A stretch of 64,000 nt of DNA from a virus, in the IMG/VR virus record IMGVR_UViG_3300044712_000810, positions 1 to 64,000 of that record; one strand, given 5' to 3'. Below are positions 9,367 to 18,092 of this stretch, one piece after another (the stretch's first letter is position 1; each line of letters opens with the position of its first letter). A program made the translations under genes and the position numbers. The notes under the pieces were generated by a model. The model had not been told where the DNA came from. It saw only the letters and a program-made list of their open reading frames with translations, and searched no databases.

Positions 9367-9747
9367 ATGTCAACTTTATACGATGCATTAATCAAACAAT
9401 ACATGGACCTTCGTGACCAAGAGAAAGAGTTTAAACAAAAGAAAGATGAAATACGTGAACAGATAGCCAGTTTGATGCACGATGAAGGCGTTTGTGATAA
9501 AATGCTTGAAATCGACGGTAAAGAATATTTGTGCACATACCAAGGTCGCGAAACACTCAAATGCAACTACGACGCATTACTTGAAACAGTCGGACAAAAC
9601 GTTTTCAACCAACTAGTATCCAAAAATGAAAGTGTAACACTATATATTAAAGAAGCACCGAAAGGCAAAGCTAAGGGAAAATCGTTTAGTTCACCAAAGC
9701 CATTGGATGATAACTTACCGAAACCACCCAAAGGCATTTTCAGTTAG
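9367..9747 (+). CDS. Hypothetical protein with N-terminal coiled coil
   Basis: A 126-residue protein. Residues 5-40 are a strongly charged heptad-like helix (IKQYMDLRDQEKEFKQKKDE), then a small domain with two cysteines, then a Lys/Pro-rich tail ending PKPPKGIFS. The layout resembles small phage proteins that bind DNA replication proteins through a flexible tail, but that is conjecture. Ribosome binding site CGGAGACAAC; a strong terminator follows. Confidence 0.7.
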   Translation: MSTLYDALIKQYMDLRDQEKEFKQKKDEIREQIASLMHDEGVCDKMLEIDGKEYLCTYQGRETLKCNYDALLETVGQNVFNQLVSKNESVTLYIKEAPKGKAKGKSFSSPKPLDDNLPKPPKGIFS

Positions 9748-9754
9748 TATAACC

Positions 9755-9777
9755 GGGGGTCGAAAGGCCCCCTTTTT
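9755..9777 (+). terminator. Rho-independent terminator
   Basis: Seven-bp stem GGGGGTC/GGCCCCC with a GAAA loop and TTTTT. Confidence 0.85.
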
Positions 9778-9789
9778 AAGGAGTTAAAA

Positions 9790-10242
9790 ATGCAATTCAC
9801 AGTTTATATTAGAACAACTACTGACGATTTTGTTGTTGATTTGGATGAAAAAGAAATCGGCCTAGCACTTGTTAATCAAATACGCACTCTAGTAAATTCA
9901 CCAACGGTTTCTATTGCAGATATTGAAGGAACTATTCCAAATTATTATGCAGAAACATATACAATTGAACTTACTGAAGATGAAGCCGCATTAACCGGAT
10001 TATTTAATAATTCTTGTTCAATCGATGTAATAACTAAACCACTTACACTGAATCGTTACTTTGAAGAAGCATTGAATATTGAAACAAAACCTTATGGAAT
10101 GATTCGTGTATTCAATAAAAAGAGATTCATTACTGATTGGGCAAATCAGAAATATGATACATTCTTCCGCGACCCTTCTATAATTGAAAGACGTGAAGAA
10201 TTCAACCCTATGCCAAAGAAGAACACTTACGATGGACAATAA
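9790..10242 (+). CDS. Hypothetical protein upstream of queC
   Basis: A 150-residue protein of unknown family, strand-rich in the first 80 residues. Ribosome binding site AAGGAGTTAAAA. Its last 11 bases contain the queC start codon, so the genes are translationally coupled and it may belong to the 7-deazaguanine unit. No motif suggests how. Confidence 0.7.
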   Translation: MQFTVYIRTTTDDFVVDLDEKEIGLALVNQIRTLVNSPTVSIADIEGTIPNYYAETYTIELTEDEAALTGLFNNSCSIDVITKPLTLNRYFEEALNIETKPYGMIRVFNKKRFITDWANQKYDTFFRDPSIIERREEFNPMPKKNTYDGQ

Positions 10243-10900
10243 ACATGTTGTAATGGCTCTCTCTGGAGGGCTTGACAGCACAGTAATGTTAGCGCATTAC
10301 TTATCTAACGGTTATACCGTTGATACTATGACATTTACATATGGAAGTAAACACAATTCTTATGAAAATGAAGCCGCAAAGAAAGTATGTGAGTATTATA
10401 ACTTGCAATTCAATCTTTGCGATTTAAGTAATATCATTGGAACATATTTTAAATCTAATTTATTAAAGTCCGGTGGAGCAATTCCTGAAGGACATTATAC
10501 AGATAAAAGTATGGAAACGACAGTAGTTCCTTCCAGAAACATCATATTCCTTAGTATATTATCGGGATTCGCTTGGTCGGTTGAAGCTAGTAAGGTTGCA
10601 ATCGGCATTCATGCAGGTGATCATGCTATATATCCTGATTGTCGTCCCGATTTTTATAAAGCGATGGACAATGCCATTTATCTTGGCACAGATCGTCGTG
10701 TAGAAATGGAAGCGCCTTTTGTCAATATTGATAAAGGTGATATATTTGATATAGGAATGAAATTAAATGCGCCGATTCATCTTACAAGAACTTGTTATAA
10801 AGATCAGCCACTTGCATGTGGCAAATGTGGTTCTTGTGTAGAACGAATTGAAGCAGCAGCAAAATTCGGACACATAGATCCGATCGAGTATGAAAAATAA
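10232..10900 (+). CDS. queC: 7-cyano-7-deazaguanine synthase
   Basis: QueC converts 7-carboxy-7-deazaguanine to preQ0 using ATP and ammonia. From the ATG at 10232 (222 aa, the usual QueC length) the PP-loop is SGGLDS at 10-15, and the zinc cluster with four cysteines is near the C-terminus (CYKDQPLACGKCGSCVER, about 188-205). The frame extends upstream to 10184, but that part overlaps the previous gene and adds nothing QueC-like. It is single-domain, not the Gat-QueC fusion of some Campylobacter phages. In phages the pathway usually feeds modification of genomic guanines. QueD is 0.3 kb downstream and FolE2 is at 50.8 kb. Confidence 0.93.
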   Translation: MDNKHVVMALSGGLDSTVMLAHYLSNGYTVDTMTFTYGSKHNSYENEAAKKVCEYYNLQFNLCDLSNIIGTYFKSNLLKSGGAIPEGHYTDKSMETTVVPSRNIIFLSILSGFAWSVEASKVAIGIHAGDHAIYPDCRPDFYKAMDNAIYLGTDRRVEMEAPFVNIDKGDIFDIGMKLNAPIHLTRTCYKDQPLACGKCGSCVERIEAAAKFGHIDPIEYEK

Positions 10901-11174
10901 AGTACTACTCATCGACGATTTAGTCTTTAAACTTCCACCGAAGTTTAATGGTGATATTATCGATGCACTTGAAGTATTTATTAAATACATGCGAGTAATA
11001 AAAAAGAAAGATGGTGGAAAACCAATCTTTCCAAAAGAAGGGACATTTGTAATGTCCGAATTCATAAATGACGCACTTAAAGAAATGGACGAAACACAAA
11101 AGAAAGTATTTGGACAGTTTCTAATTGCGGAACAAATCGATGATGATAAATGGAAAACTATAAATGGAGAATAA
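10890..11174 (+). CDS. Hypothetical protein between queC and queD
   Basis: A 94-residue charged protein of unknown family. It overlaps queC by 11 bases and ends 1 base before the queD start, so it is tightly inserted in the same operon. It has no cysteines and no radical-SAM motif, so it cannot be the missing QueE. Confidence 0.7.
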   Translation: MKNKVLLIDDLVFKLPPKFNGDIIDALEVFIKYMRVIKKKDGGKPIFPKEGTFVMSEFINDALKEMDETQKKVFGQFLIAEQIDDDKWKTINGE

Positions 11175-11175
11175 T

Positions 11176-11607
11176 ATGTGTTTATATTTCATTGAAAAAA
11201 CCTTTGATTTTGAAGCATCACATAGATTGCGTGGATTGATTAAATGTCATCCATGCAGTTCACTACACGGTCACTCATACAAAGTCAAAGTATATGTTGA
11301 AAAACAACATCTGGATGCAAAAGGAATGGTTATTGATTTTGGTGATCTAAAACCATTCGGAATGTGGTTAAAAGAGAATTTTGATCATGCAGTAGTTGTA
11401 TCTCCTGATGATGACGAACTCATTGAGTTTTTAGAAAAACAAGGACAAAAAATTTTCATCATGCCTAATACACTCAATGTAACCGCTGAAAACATGGCAC
11501 GACTATTTGCAGAAAAAGTTAAAGAAATGTTTCCTGATTTACTGGAAAGAAGTATTAGAATTTCAGTTCAAGAAACTGAAAACAATATTGCGGGATATAT
11601 AATGTAA
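11176..11607 (+). CDS. queD: 6-carboxy-5,6,7,8-tetrahydropterin synthase
   Basis: QueD makes 6-carboxytetrahydropterin from dihydroneopterin triphosphate, the second step to preQ0. From the ATG at 11176 (143 aa, with GGAG 6 bases upstream) the zinc histidines are H16 (FEASHRLRG), H31 and H33 (LHGHSYKV), and the catalytic cysteine region is CHPCSSLHG (about 24-32). The family signatures GMVIDFGDLK, NFDHAV, NVTAENMARL and VQETENNIAGY follow. An in-frame ATG at 11164 precedes the ribosome binding site and is less likely. Confidence 0.93.
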   Translation: MCLYFIEKTFDFEASHRLRGLIKCHPCSSLHGHSYKVKVYVEKQHLDAKGMVIDFGDLKPFGMWLKENFDHAVVVSPDDDELIEFLEKQGQKIFIMPNTLNVTAENMARLFAEKVKEMFPDLLERSIRISVQETENNIAGYIM

Positions 11608-11614
11608 ATCAATT

Positions 11615-11648
11615 GGGGTGGGCCAAGATCTGGTTCACCCCACTTTTT
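11615..11648 (+). terminator. Rho-independent terminator
   Basis: Stem GGGGTG/CACCCC with an inner CCA/TGG extension, followed by TTTTT. Confidence 0.8.
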
Positions 11649-11659
11649 AGGAGGTTACT

Positions 11660-11845
11660 ATGGATGATCAAGAAATGATGAAAACAATGGCATTAGAAAA
11701 AATCATCGACTTTCAAGCATTATATGGTACAAATGATATAATTGGATATGTTAAAGATTTAAATACTAAAATTAAAGAATTAAAAGAAAAAAATCAAGAT
11801 CTTCATGATGAAATATCATTTATGATACAAACATCTAACGACTAG
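11660..11845 (+). CDS. Small coiled-coil protein
   Basis: A 61-residue acidic protein. Residues 28-55 form a heptad-like helix (DLNTKIKELKEKNQDLHDEI). Excellent ribosome binding site (AGGAGGTTACT). Function unknown. Confidence 0.65.
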   Translation: MDDQEMMKTMALEKIIDFQALYGTNDIIGYVKDLNTKIKELKEKNQDLHDEISFMIQTSND

Positions 11846-11854
11846 GAGGTCACA

Positions 11855-12289
11855 ATGGCATCTGAAGTTGAAAAAGTAGCAGAGTTTAAAGACGCAAATC
11901 ATTATCGCACATCTTGTAGATGTGGATCGTCAGATCATTGCCTCGATATGTATATCGAGTATGATAAAGATGCCGATTGGGTTACTGTTGATATGTCTAT
12001 TGAAATGGCACGTCATGAAGAATTTTATGATTCCTTGCCATATGTAATTTCTGATCTACTTGATCGTGATTATAAAGGTCGCACTCCAAAGCGTGAACTT
12101 CTCACTGATTGGATTTGGAATACATATCATTGTATTGCTCGTCGTATTTCAGATGCTTGTAAGATCTTATTTACTGGTCGGGTAGAAACTTCGGGAGATT
12201 TTATCTTCCGTGGAAAAGAACAAATTCAAGAACTCGTAGACGCACTTTATGAAAGCGCTAATCGAATTGAAGGACGAAATAAACGTTAA
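11855..12289 (+). CDS. Hypothetical protein with CxCGxxDHC motif
   Basis: A 144-residue protein with a cysteine/histidine motif at about 22-31 (CRCGSSDHC) followed by strand-rich sequence and a helical C-terminal half. The motif could bind a metal. Ribosome binding site AGGAGGTCACA; a terminator follows immediately. The family is not recognised. Confidence 0.75.
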   Translation: MASEVEKVAEFKDANHYRTSCRCGSSDHCLDMYIEYDKDADWVTVDMSIEMARHEEFYDSLPYVISDLLDRDYKGRTPKRELLTDWIWNTYHCIARRISDACKILFTGRVETSGDFIFRGKEQIQELVDALYESANRIEGRNKR

Positions 12290-12295
12290 ATTATA

Positions 12296-12318
12296 GGGCC
12301 GAGAGGCCCATTTTTATT
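12296..12318 (+). terminator. Rho-independent terminator
   Basis: GGGCC-GAGA-GGCCC followed by ATTTTTATT. Confidence 0.85.
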
Positions 12319-12329
12319 ATTTAACATTT

Positions 12330-12344
12330 CATATAGAAATTGCA
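12330..12344 (+). promoter_or_regulatory. Putative promoter, type B box
   Basis: CATATAGAAATTGCA, between a terminator and the gene starting at 12370. Confidence 0.6.
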
Positions 12345-12369
12345 TAGTAAACTACCAAAGGAGCCTTTT

Positions 12370-12771
12370 ATGTTTGAACCGCAGATGAGCAAAGAAGATA
12401 TGATGTATGTTGTTGGAGCAATGGTTACGTCTTCATGTTTGATCGACATGACTCCCGAAGAAATCGAAGCAACAACTAAGATTGCAAAAGAATTGGCAGA
12501 GAAAGAAGAATGGCAAATCGATGAAAGATTTGTCATTAATATGGATACAGGTGCAAAACATTTGATCGATAAAATCAATGCAGGTGATAGACAGCTTTTT
12601 ATTGAAATGACTGGATATAACATGGGTCATTTCATGCACAATATGTCCAAAGAAAAATGGGATACTTTTATTGAAATGTCTAAATCAATGGTTACAGATA
12701 TTACTCCGGATATGAGATTTCTTGCAATGAATGATGAATTTCTTTTAAAGCCTGAGATTGAAATAAAGTAA
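12370..12771 (+). CDS. Hypothetical protein
   Basis: A 133-residue, methionine-rich, acidic, helical protein. The ATG at 12370 has AAAGGAGCCTTTT upstream; an in-frame ATG at 12340 lies too close to the promoter box to be the start. It forms a one-gene unit bounded by a type B box and a terminator. No family recognised. Confidence 0.7.
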   Translation: MFEPQMSKEDMMYVVGAMVTSSCLIDMTPEEIEATTKIAKELAEKEEWQIDERFVINMDTGAKHLIDKINAGDRQLFIEMTGYNMGHFMHNMSKEKWDTFIEMSKSMVTDITPDMRFLAMNDEFLLKPEIEIK

Positions 12772-12777
12772 AATACA

Positions 12778-12798
12778 GGGCCGAAAGGCCCTTTTATT
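12778..12798 (+). terminator. Rho-independent terminator
   Basis: GGGCC-GAAA-GGCCC followed by TTTTATT. Confidence 0.85.
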
Positions 12799-12810
12799 AT
12801 TGCCGATTTT

Positions 12811-12825
12811 ATATAGAAATAGTAT
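12811..12825 (+). promoter_or_regulatory. Putative promoter, type B box
   Basis: ATATAGAAATAGTAT preceded by TTTT, just after a terminator and before the HicB-like pair. Confidence 0.55.
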
Positions 12826-12853
12826 TACTGAGTGCATAGCTGAGAAATGGGAG

Positions 12854-13069
12854 ATGTCCGAAGCTTTCCCACACAGGCTTAGTTTATTGAAGCGGATGAA
12901 AGAAATGGGGTTTAGGCCAAACCGGTGGAGCCACCCAGAAGTGTATCATTGCGCAGAGATAAATGAAAAATATGGAGTCCGAGTCTCTCGGAAGAATTAC
13001 AAAGATTCCATATACGGGAGGGGTAGTGTCCTTTCTGCACTCAACATTTACAACAAGGAGGCAACATGA
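12854..13069 (+). CDS. Hypothetical protein upstream of HicB-like gene
   Basis: About 71 residues from the ATG at 12854, basic, with the motif MKEMGFRPNRWSHPEVYHC. The start is uncertain: the frame is open from 12800, but that part overlaps the promoter box, and GGGAG is very close to the 12854 ATG. Base composition is less A+T-rich than its surroundings. It overlaps the next gene by 4 bases. Its position suggests a HicA partner, but its sequence lacks the HicA GSHH signature, so no function is assigned. Confidence 0.5.
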   Translation: MSEAFPHRLSLLKRMKEMGFRPNRWSHPEVYHCAEINEKYGVRVSRKNYKDSIYGRGSVLSALNIYNKEAT

Positions 13070-13296
13070 CAAAGTATTTGGCAATAGCTGAAGAATGCGT
13101 TGATGGCGGCTATCAGATTTCGTTCCCGGATTTTCCAAATCTGGCAACGGAGTGTGATAACTTCAGAGACATTTATCCGATGGCAAAGGATTGCATCACC
13201 GGGTATCTTGAGGGTGAAGAACCCTTGTCCGATCCACAAAATAAAGAGGTGTTGGAACCTCTTCCAGGTCAACTGGTCTTCGTCGTATTTGTGTAA
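13066..13296 (+). CDS. HicB-like antitoxin-fold protein
   Basis: A 76-residue protein with the HicB partial RNase-H-fold pattern: YLAIAEECVDGGYQISFPDFPNL, then a threonine and acidic residues, then AKDCITGYLEGEE. HicB normally neutralises the HicA mRNA interferase. This copy lacks the C-terminal DNA-binding helix-turn-helix of full-length HicB. Ribosome binding site AAGGAGGCAAC. It could counter a host HicA or be a stand-alone HicB-fold protein. Confidence 0.65.
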   Translation: MTKYLAIAEECVDGGYQISFPDFPNLATECDNFRDIYPMAKDCITGYLEGEEPLSDPQNKEVLEPLPGQLVFVVFV

Positions 13297-13300
13297 TATA

Positions 13301-13320
13301 TGGGGCTTCGGCCCCATTTT
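13301..13320 (+). terminator. Rho-independent terminator
   Basis: TGGGGC-TTCG-GCCCCA followed by TTTT. Confidence 0.85.
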
Positions 13321-13335
13321 AACTTTTTCTGGTTT

Positions 13336-13350
13336 CATATAGAAATAGTG
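13336..13350 (+). promoter_or_regulatory. Putative promoter, type B box
   Basis: CATATAGAAATAGTG between a terminator and the primase gene. Confidence 0.6.
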
Positions 13351-13393
13351 TACATGGACCAACATATGGTCTACATATTATTTAGGAGGCATT

Positions 13394-14317
13394 ATGTTTA
13401 ATATATTGTCTTATAATGGGATAGTAAATCACTTAAACAGAATTTCTCCAAATATGTTTAAACAAACATCTGGAGAAATAGTAATACATTGTCCTTATTG
13501 TGGTGATGCAGATAGATCAAATGCAGGAAGTCATGGCCACTTATATTTGGCAAAAGATTCTCCAGTATTTCATTGTTTTAGATGTGATGAATCTGGAACT
13601 CTTGTTCGATTATTATCGGAAACAGGTTTTACAGATGCAGAAACTTTAAGTCATTTAAAGCGAACCACTAAATTTTATTATTCAAAAGATTATTATGATA
13701 TTGATAACAACAAGAAAACAAAAATTAAAGATTTTAAATTAAAGTATAATCAGAGGATCATTGAGTTTGAAAAAACTAAACCTCAAGATTATCAGTTTTT
13801 TAGTAATTACATACACTCACGTATAGGGAGAGTTGAATTCAGTGATTTCCTGTTATATCCAAATGAACATTGGAAGAAACCAATATGTGAGTTTTATAAC
13901 TTAGATGGAGAATGTTCAGTTAAAAGATATACAACTGGAGATCTTCGATATTTTGAAAAGAAAAGTATTTATTATTTTCAAAATTTTGATAATGCGAAAA
14001 AAATCGTATTAGCAGAAGGTCCTTTCGATATTATTAACTTATACTTATATAATAATAAATTTAAAGATTGCCATTTCATTTCAATAAATGGTAAATCATA
14101 CACTTCTGTATTAGAAAAACTAATACAATCAACATTATTATTAGGTGAATATGAAATACATTTAGTTTATGATACTGATAACCCTAGATATAAACAATCA
14201 ACATACGGATGTAAAGCATTAGCAAAAATATATAATAAGAATATCAGTATTAGAAGTTGGCTACCATGTTTATCAAAAGATACCGGTGACATACCATTTG
14301 TCGAGGAGACCTCATGA
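13394..14317 (+). CDS. DnaG-type DNA primase
   Basis: A 307-residue primase that would synthesise RNA primers for lagging-strand replication. The N-terminal zinc ribbon has C33-x2-C36 (CPYCGD) and C61-x2-C64 (HCFRCDESG). The TOPRIM core is seen as LAEGPFDI (glutamate about 208) and LVYDTDN (acidic pair about 259-261). It is shorter than bacterial DnaG and lacks a helicase-binding C-terminal domain, as in many phage primases. Ribosome binding site AGGAGGCATT; its stop overlaps the start of the next gene. No replicative helicase was recognised in the window. Confidence 0.85.
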   Translation: MFNILSYNGIVNHLNRISPNMFKQTSGEIVIHCPYCGDADRSNAGSHGHLYLAKDSPVFHCFRCDESGTLVRLLSETGFTDAETLSHLKRTTKFYYSKDYYDIDNNKKTKIKDFKLKYNQRIIEFEKTKPQDYQFFSNYIHSRIGRVEFSDFLLYPNEHWKKPICEFYNLDGECSVKRYTTGDLRYFEKKSIYYFQNFDNAKKIVLAEGPFDIINLYLYNNKFKDCHFISINGKSYTSVLEKLIQSTLLLGEYEIHLVYDTDNPRYKQSTYGCKALAKIYNKNISIRSWLPCLSKDTGDIPFVEETS

Positions 14318-15162
14318 TTAAATCAGTTCCGATAACGACGCCAGTATGGGGAATAGTCGGTGCATGTATTAGATGCATCGAAAAAGGTTCCGTCGTTTCT
14401 AGCGTTATTAAAACAACAGATGAATATCAAATTGAATTCGTCGATAAGACTGCCGAAATACAAAAAAGCAGATATTTAAGATTATTTCCAATTAATATAG
14501 AACATGATAAAAGTTCATATGAAATAAATGGAACAGCAAATTATATTTCATTAACAGCGAAAGGTGTAACACCTCCAGTTGAACCATGGGTTGATTTGGC
14601 AAATACATTAAGTGAATATCCATTAGATCCAGGAAGAGCAATCACATATGAATCAAGAAATGTAATTCATTCATTTTTTGACGATGAAAAAGATCATTTC
14701 GTAATTGAAGACAGTGATAACTTATTAGTTAAATTAAAATTCTTTCATGAAAATATTAACAATATGTTATCATTCTTTTCAACTATCACTAGAACACATA
14801 GTGTAAGTGACAAACACGAAGTTAAACTTAGTCAACTGTGGAAAGCAAATCGTTTTATGGGATTATTCGATCAAATCGAAAAACCATCGAAAGAGTCGCT
14901 ACACGGTTTAATTCTATTATTAAAAACCTTTTATGCATCAAGTGTGAAAAACATTAAAGTTATGAACTACAGTCTAACAAAAGAAAATCCATATATTGTT
15001 GTTAAATTTATGGGTTTCACAATAGTTCGTGAACAAATATTAGATCCGTTTAAATATTTAAACCATCCTGGTATTAATTTCATGGCATTACATTTAGAAA
15101 AATCTGGTAAATTTGTTGACTACATGATTAAAGCCAACAAAGAAATGATAAAGGTTCTCTAA
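14314..15162 (+). CDS. Hypothetical protein in the replication cluster
   Basis: A 282-residue protein of unknown family with no Walker motif or cysteine cluster. It is coupled at both ends (ATGA overlap with primase, TAATG overlap with the next gene). Its conserved place between primase and topoisomerase A suggests a replication or recombination role, but the sequence itself gives no clue. Confidence 0.75.
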   Translation: MIKSVPITTPVWGIVGACIRCIEKGSVVSSVIKTTDEYQIEFVDKTAEIQKSRYLRLFPINIEHDKSSYEINGTANYISLTAKGVTPPVEPWVDLANTLSEYPLDPGRAITYESRNVIHSFFDDEKDHFVIEDSDNLLVKLKFFHENINNMLSFFSTITRTHSVSDKHEVKLSQLWKANRFMGLFDQIEKPSKESLHGLILLLKTFYASSVKNIKVMNYSLTKENPYIVVKFMGFTIVREQILDPFKYLNHPGINFMALHLEKSGKFVDYMIKANKEMIKVL

Positions 15163-15938
15163 TGGAAACTTCATTTAGCAGACAAGTAAGAATAAGTAAA
15201 GATCAATTAGTTCAATCTGAACTAGCAGATTTAATAACTTATACCAGAGGTTCATATTATAAACTCGATAGTATTGAAGAATTTGATGATCATCACATGA
15301 TCACATTTTCAGAAGGAAGATCGAGATTATATGAGAACAAAGATGTTAACAAGTGGTTAACTATCATAACTGGTGGAATTCGTGTTGCACATGAAATAGT
15401 TTTAAATCCATATGAATTTAAAGATGTTTTAACATTCATTGAAAGAGAAGTTCCATATATACATGAATATATTAAAGATAATAAATTATCAGATATAACA
15501 ATATATAGTGAACTAACCGCACATAGCGATATTGATCTTGTCAATTTGGTTGACAAGTTTGGACATCGTTCAGATATTTTAAATAATCATAAAGATAAAC
15601 TTGGCCATTTAGTATTAGTTAATATAATGCGTCAATTTTATCAAGGTGATAACTTTGAACCTGAAAGCAAATTAGTAGCCGGAAAATCAACATTCCATCA
15701 TGTCGAAAGACTTATTGCTGGTAACATTGATTTTGAAGGACTCATTGAATATTATTCATCTAAAATAAGAGGCAAAAACATCTATATTACAAATCAAACA
15801 ACGTTAGCTTATGAATCGACTCATGGTTCATATTTTGACTATGATGGTAATAGAATTTACACTGGTAAAAGATTTAAAAACTTCTTTAGATATGCACCAG
15901 AATTTGGAATACTTGAGACACTTAATTTAATATATTAG
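15162..15938 (+). CDS. Hypothetical protein in the replication cluster
   Basis: A 258-residue protein, mixed alpha/beta, family not recognised. Start overlaps the upstream stop codon. The topoisomerase A gene follows after 8 bases with AGGAGAATTC between them, so these genes are one operon. Confidence 0.75.
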   Translation: METSFSRQVRISKDQLVQSELADLITYTRGSYYKLDSIEEFDDHHMITFSEGRSRLYENKDVNKWLTIITGGIRVAHEIVLNPYEFKDVLTFIEREVPYIHEYIKDNKLSDITIYSELTAHSDIDLVNLVDKFGHRSDILNNHKDKLGHLVLVNIMRQFYQGDNFEPESKLVAGKSTFHHVERLIAGNIDFEGLIEYYSSKIRGKNIYITNQTTLAYESTHGSYFDYDGNRIYTGKRFKNFFRYAPEFGILETLNLIY

Positions 15939-15946
15939 GAGAATTC

Positions 15947-17386
15947 ATGCAAAAGATACTACCTATATTCTATGGTTCTTACGGTCGCTATATTACAAGA
16001 TTTAGAGCTATTCCATATTACATTGATTGTTTGAAACCAGTTGAAAGACGACTACTAGTTGGACTTTATGATAGAGCAAGAACAAAACTTACTAAGAATG
16101 CAACAACTGTTGGTCACGTTATGGGTACAACACACCCACACGGTGACTCTAGTTTAGCTGAATCACTGGTCAACCTAGCAAACGCCGGATACTGTGACTC
16201 TAAAGGAAACTTTGGTTCCCCTGGTCTTAATGATGCTCGCCCAGCACATATGCGTTACATTGAGTGTAAACTTAAAAAATGGGTGGCAGACTTAGCATTT
16301 GAATATATTAAATTTGTACCTTGGGACCGACTCGAACTAGAACCAGAACCACTATACTTACCTTCACCAATCCCCGTTGGACTAATCGGTTCTGGTGTTA
16401 TCTCCGGTATTGCGTTTCACAGACCATTAATTCCGAAGTATAGTTTAAAAGATTTAACTAATAGACTTAAATGGATATTAGAAAATTGGAAAGCATATCA
16501 CGAACTCGACAAGAGTAAAATCGATTATACGCAAGATATGCCAGAAAATATATATGGTCCTAAGATTGCACCTGCAACAGATGATATCTGGTGTAGATGT
16601 GATGTGGCCGAAAGTGCTAAAAACGAATATTATAAAATACTATTTACCGGCCAAGGATCTGTAACTTATATTCCGAAAGGCGAAATCAAAGGAAATAAAA
16701 TCCATATCTATGGTCGTGCACCAAACTCTTCATTTAGTAGTCTAATTAAGGATTCTAGTGAAGCAAATAAGGACAGACCATTAGAAGTAAGATTAGTAGA
16801 TATTTCCGGTGAATTTATCAATATTGAAATCATTCCAGCAAAACGCTCAGCTGATTTAAATCAACTCGCGAAAACAATCTGGAGTGAATATTTAATTAAA
16901 AATATTAACTTTACATCAATTGTTTGTACAGATGATGGTAAAGCAAATGATATTGGCATTGATGACTTATTAATAAATAGTTATAAGTTTTGGAGAGACG
17001 CTGTACTTAATAGTCGTCTCGAAGTATTTAAAAAAGCAAATGAAAATAAATTCGAAATGATTGTTGTCGGACTTGTAAGACAATTATTTGAAAAATATAA
17101 ATCTGTAAAAATCGATGATATCATCGATAAATTTAAACAAGATATACTTCCACAAAACCCAGAAGTAACACTTGAAGATTTAAATAAAGATGACTTGACG
17201 TATTCTAATTTTAAACGTCAAGTCAACGAAGAACACATCCGAAAAGTTTGTAGTCAAAAGTCTATTCAGAAACTAATTGAAATGAATGTTGAAGTTGCAT
17301 CGGCAAATCAAAAGATTCAAGATGCGAAAAACAACATCGCTACTGTTGATAATGATTGTTACGCCTTTGTAAGTAAGTTGTGTTAG
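15947..17386 (+). CDS. Type IIA DNA topoisomerase, subunit A (GyrA/ParC, T4 gp52-like)
   Basis: A 479-residue cleavage-religation subunit. The winged-helix signature is clear: LKPVERRLLVGLYD, ATTVGHVMGTTHPHGDSSL and GNFGSPGLNDARPAHMRYIECKL, which places the catalytic tyrosine at Y104 after the conserved arginine. The length matches the short phage form (T4 gp52) that lacks the gyrase C-terminal DNA-wrapping domain. The partner ATPase subunit is at 21.6 kb, separated by seven genes. The complex would relieve replication supercoils and decatenate DNA. Confidence 0.92.
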   Translation: MQKILPIFYGSYGRYITRFRAIPYYIDCLKPVERRLLVGLYDRARTKLTKNATTVGHVMGTTHPHGDSSLAESLVNLANAGYCDSKGNFGSPGLNDARPAHMRYIECKLKKWVADLAFEYIKFVPWDRLELEPEPLYLPSPIPVGLIGSGVISGIAFHRPLIPKYSLKDLTNRLKWILENWKAYHELDKSKIDYTQDMPENIYGPKIAPATDDIWCRCDVAESAKNEYYKILFTGQGSVTYIPKGEIKGNKIHIYGRAPNSSFSSLIKDSSEANKDRPLEVRLVDISGEFINIEIIPAKRSADLNQLAKTIWSEYLIKNINFTSIVCTDDGKANDIGIDDLLINSYKFWRDAVLNSRLEVFKKANENKFEMIVVGLVRQLFEKYKSVKIDDIIDKFKQDILPQNPEVTLEDLNKDDLTYSNFKRQVNEEHIRKVCSQKSIQKLIEMNVEVASANQKIQDAKNNIATVDNDCYAFVSKLC

Positions 17387-17543
17387 TAAAATGAAGTAAC
17401 ATTATTTTAGTAAATGTAGTACCCAATTACGAAACTATTATAAATGTCGTAAAAAATAATGTATCAATGTTGTACCCAATTATAGGATCTGTGGGGTAAG
17501 AAAATACTTACCCCACGTACTATTCTTTAATCTTGGAGGAACT
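17387..17543 (+). promoter_or_regulatory. Intergenic region with short repeats and a strong hairpin
   Basis: A+T-rich spacer with two copies of TGTnGTACCCAATTA (about 17417 and 17470) and a related AATGTCGTA between them. The same motif recurs at 35699. A 10-bp hairpin, GTGGGGTAAG/CTTACCCCAC with loop AAAATA, lies at 17491-17516. It lacks a long T run, so it is a weak terminator or an mRNA 5' structure for the next gene. Confidence 0.45.
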
Positions 17544-18092
17544 GTGAAAGCAGTAATTAATTTTTTCGGAGGCCCAGGAACGGGCAAAAGTACACTTGCT
17601 TCAAATCTATTTGTAGAAATGAAAAAGCGAGCAATGAGTTGTGAACTCATCAATGAATATGCGAAAGAACTGACATGGGAATCAAGACATAATATTTTGA
17701 AACATGATCAGCTTTATATATTTGCAAAACAACATAGAAAAATATATCGTGTTGCAGAAAATGTTGACTATGCAATATGCGATAGTCCACTATTATTATC
17801 TGCAATGTATTATGATAAACAATACAATGTTTATGATGAAGATATATTCGATTCTTTAGTTGTTGATACATTTAACAAGTATCCCAATTTAAATTTCTAT
17901 ATTAAAAGATCTACATTATACGATCCTATTGGACGCAATCAAACTGAAGACGAAGCAAAAGAAATCGACGAACGGATTTTAAGATATCTTGACAAACATC
18001 GCATCGAGTGTAATGTTATTGGTTTAAATTTTGATTATAATATTAATCACATTTTAGACACAATAAGGAAACAAAATGTCAATAGTAGATGA
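17544..18092 (+). CDS. P-loop nucleotide kinase-like ATPase
   Basis: A 182-residue protein with a Walker A motif GGPGTGKST (9-17) and a DSP motif in a Walker-B-like position (YAICDSPLLL, about 80). An arginine-bearing lid region follows (YDPIGRNQTEDEA). The pattern resembles AAA-type small kinases related to NadR and phage nucleotide kinases. Start is GTG with TTGGAGGAAC. Likely substrate is a nucleoside, nucleotide or cofactor; this is not decided by the sequence. Confidence 0.7.
   Translation: MKAVINFFGGPGTGKSTLASNLFVEMKKRAMSCELINEYAKELTWESRHNILKHDQLYIFAKQHRKIYRVAENVDYAICDSPLLLSAMYYDKQYNVYDEDIFDSLVVDTFNKYPNLNFYIKRSTLYDPIGRNQTEDEAKEIDERILRYLDKHRIECNVIGLNFDYNINHILDTIRKQNVNSR

Noticed and set aside
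9318-9566. Short minus-strand ORFs throughout the plus-strand region
   Set aside because: They overlap well-supported plus-strand genes, lack ribosome binding sites and have low-complexity shadow composition.
10890-11174. QueE between queC and queD
   Set aside because: The 94-residue product has no cysteines and no radical-SAM CxxxCxxC motif.
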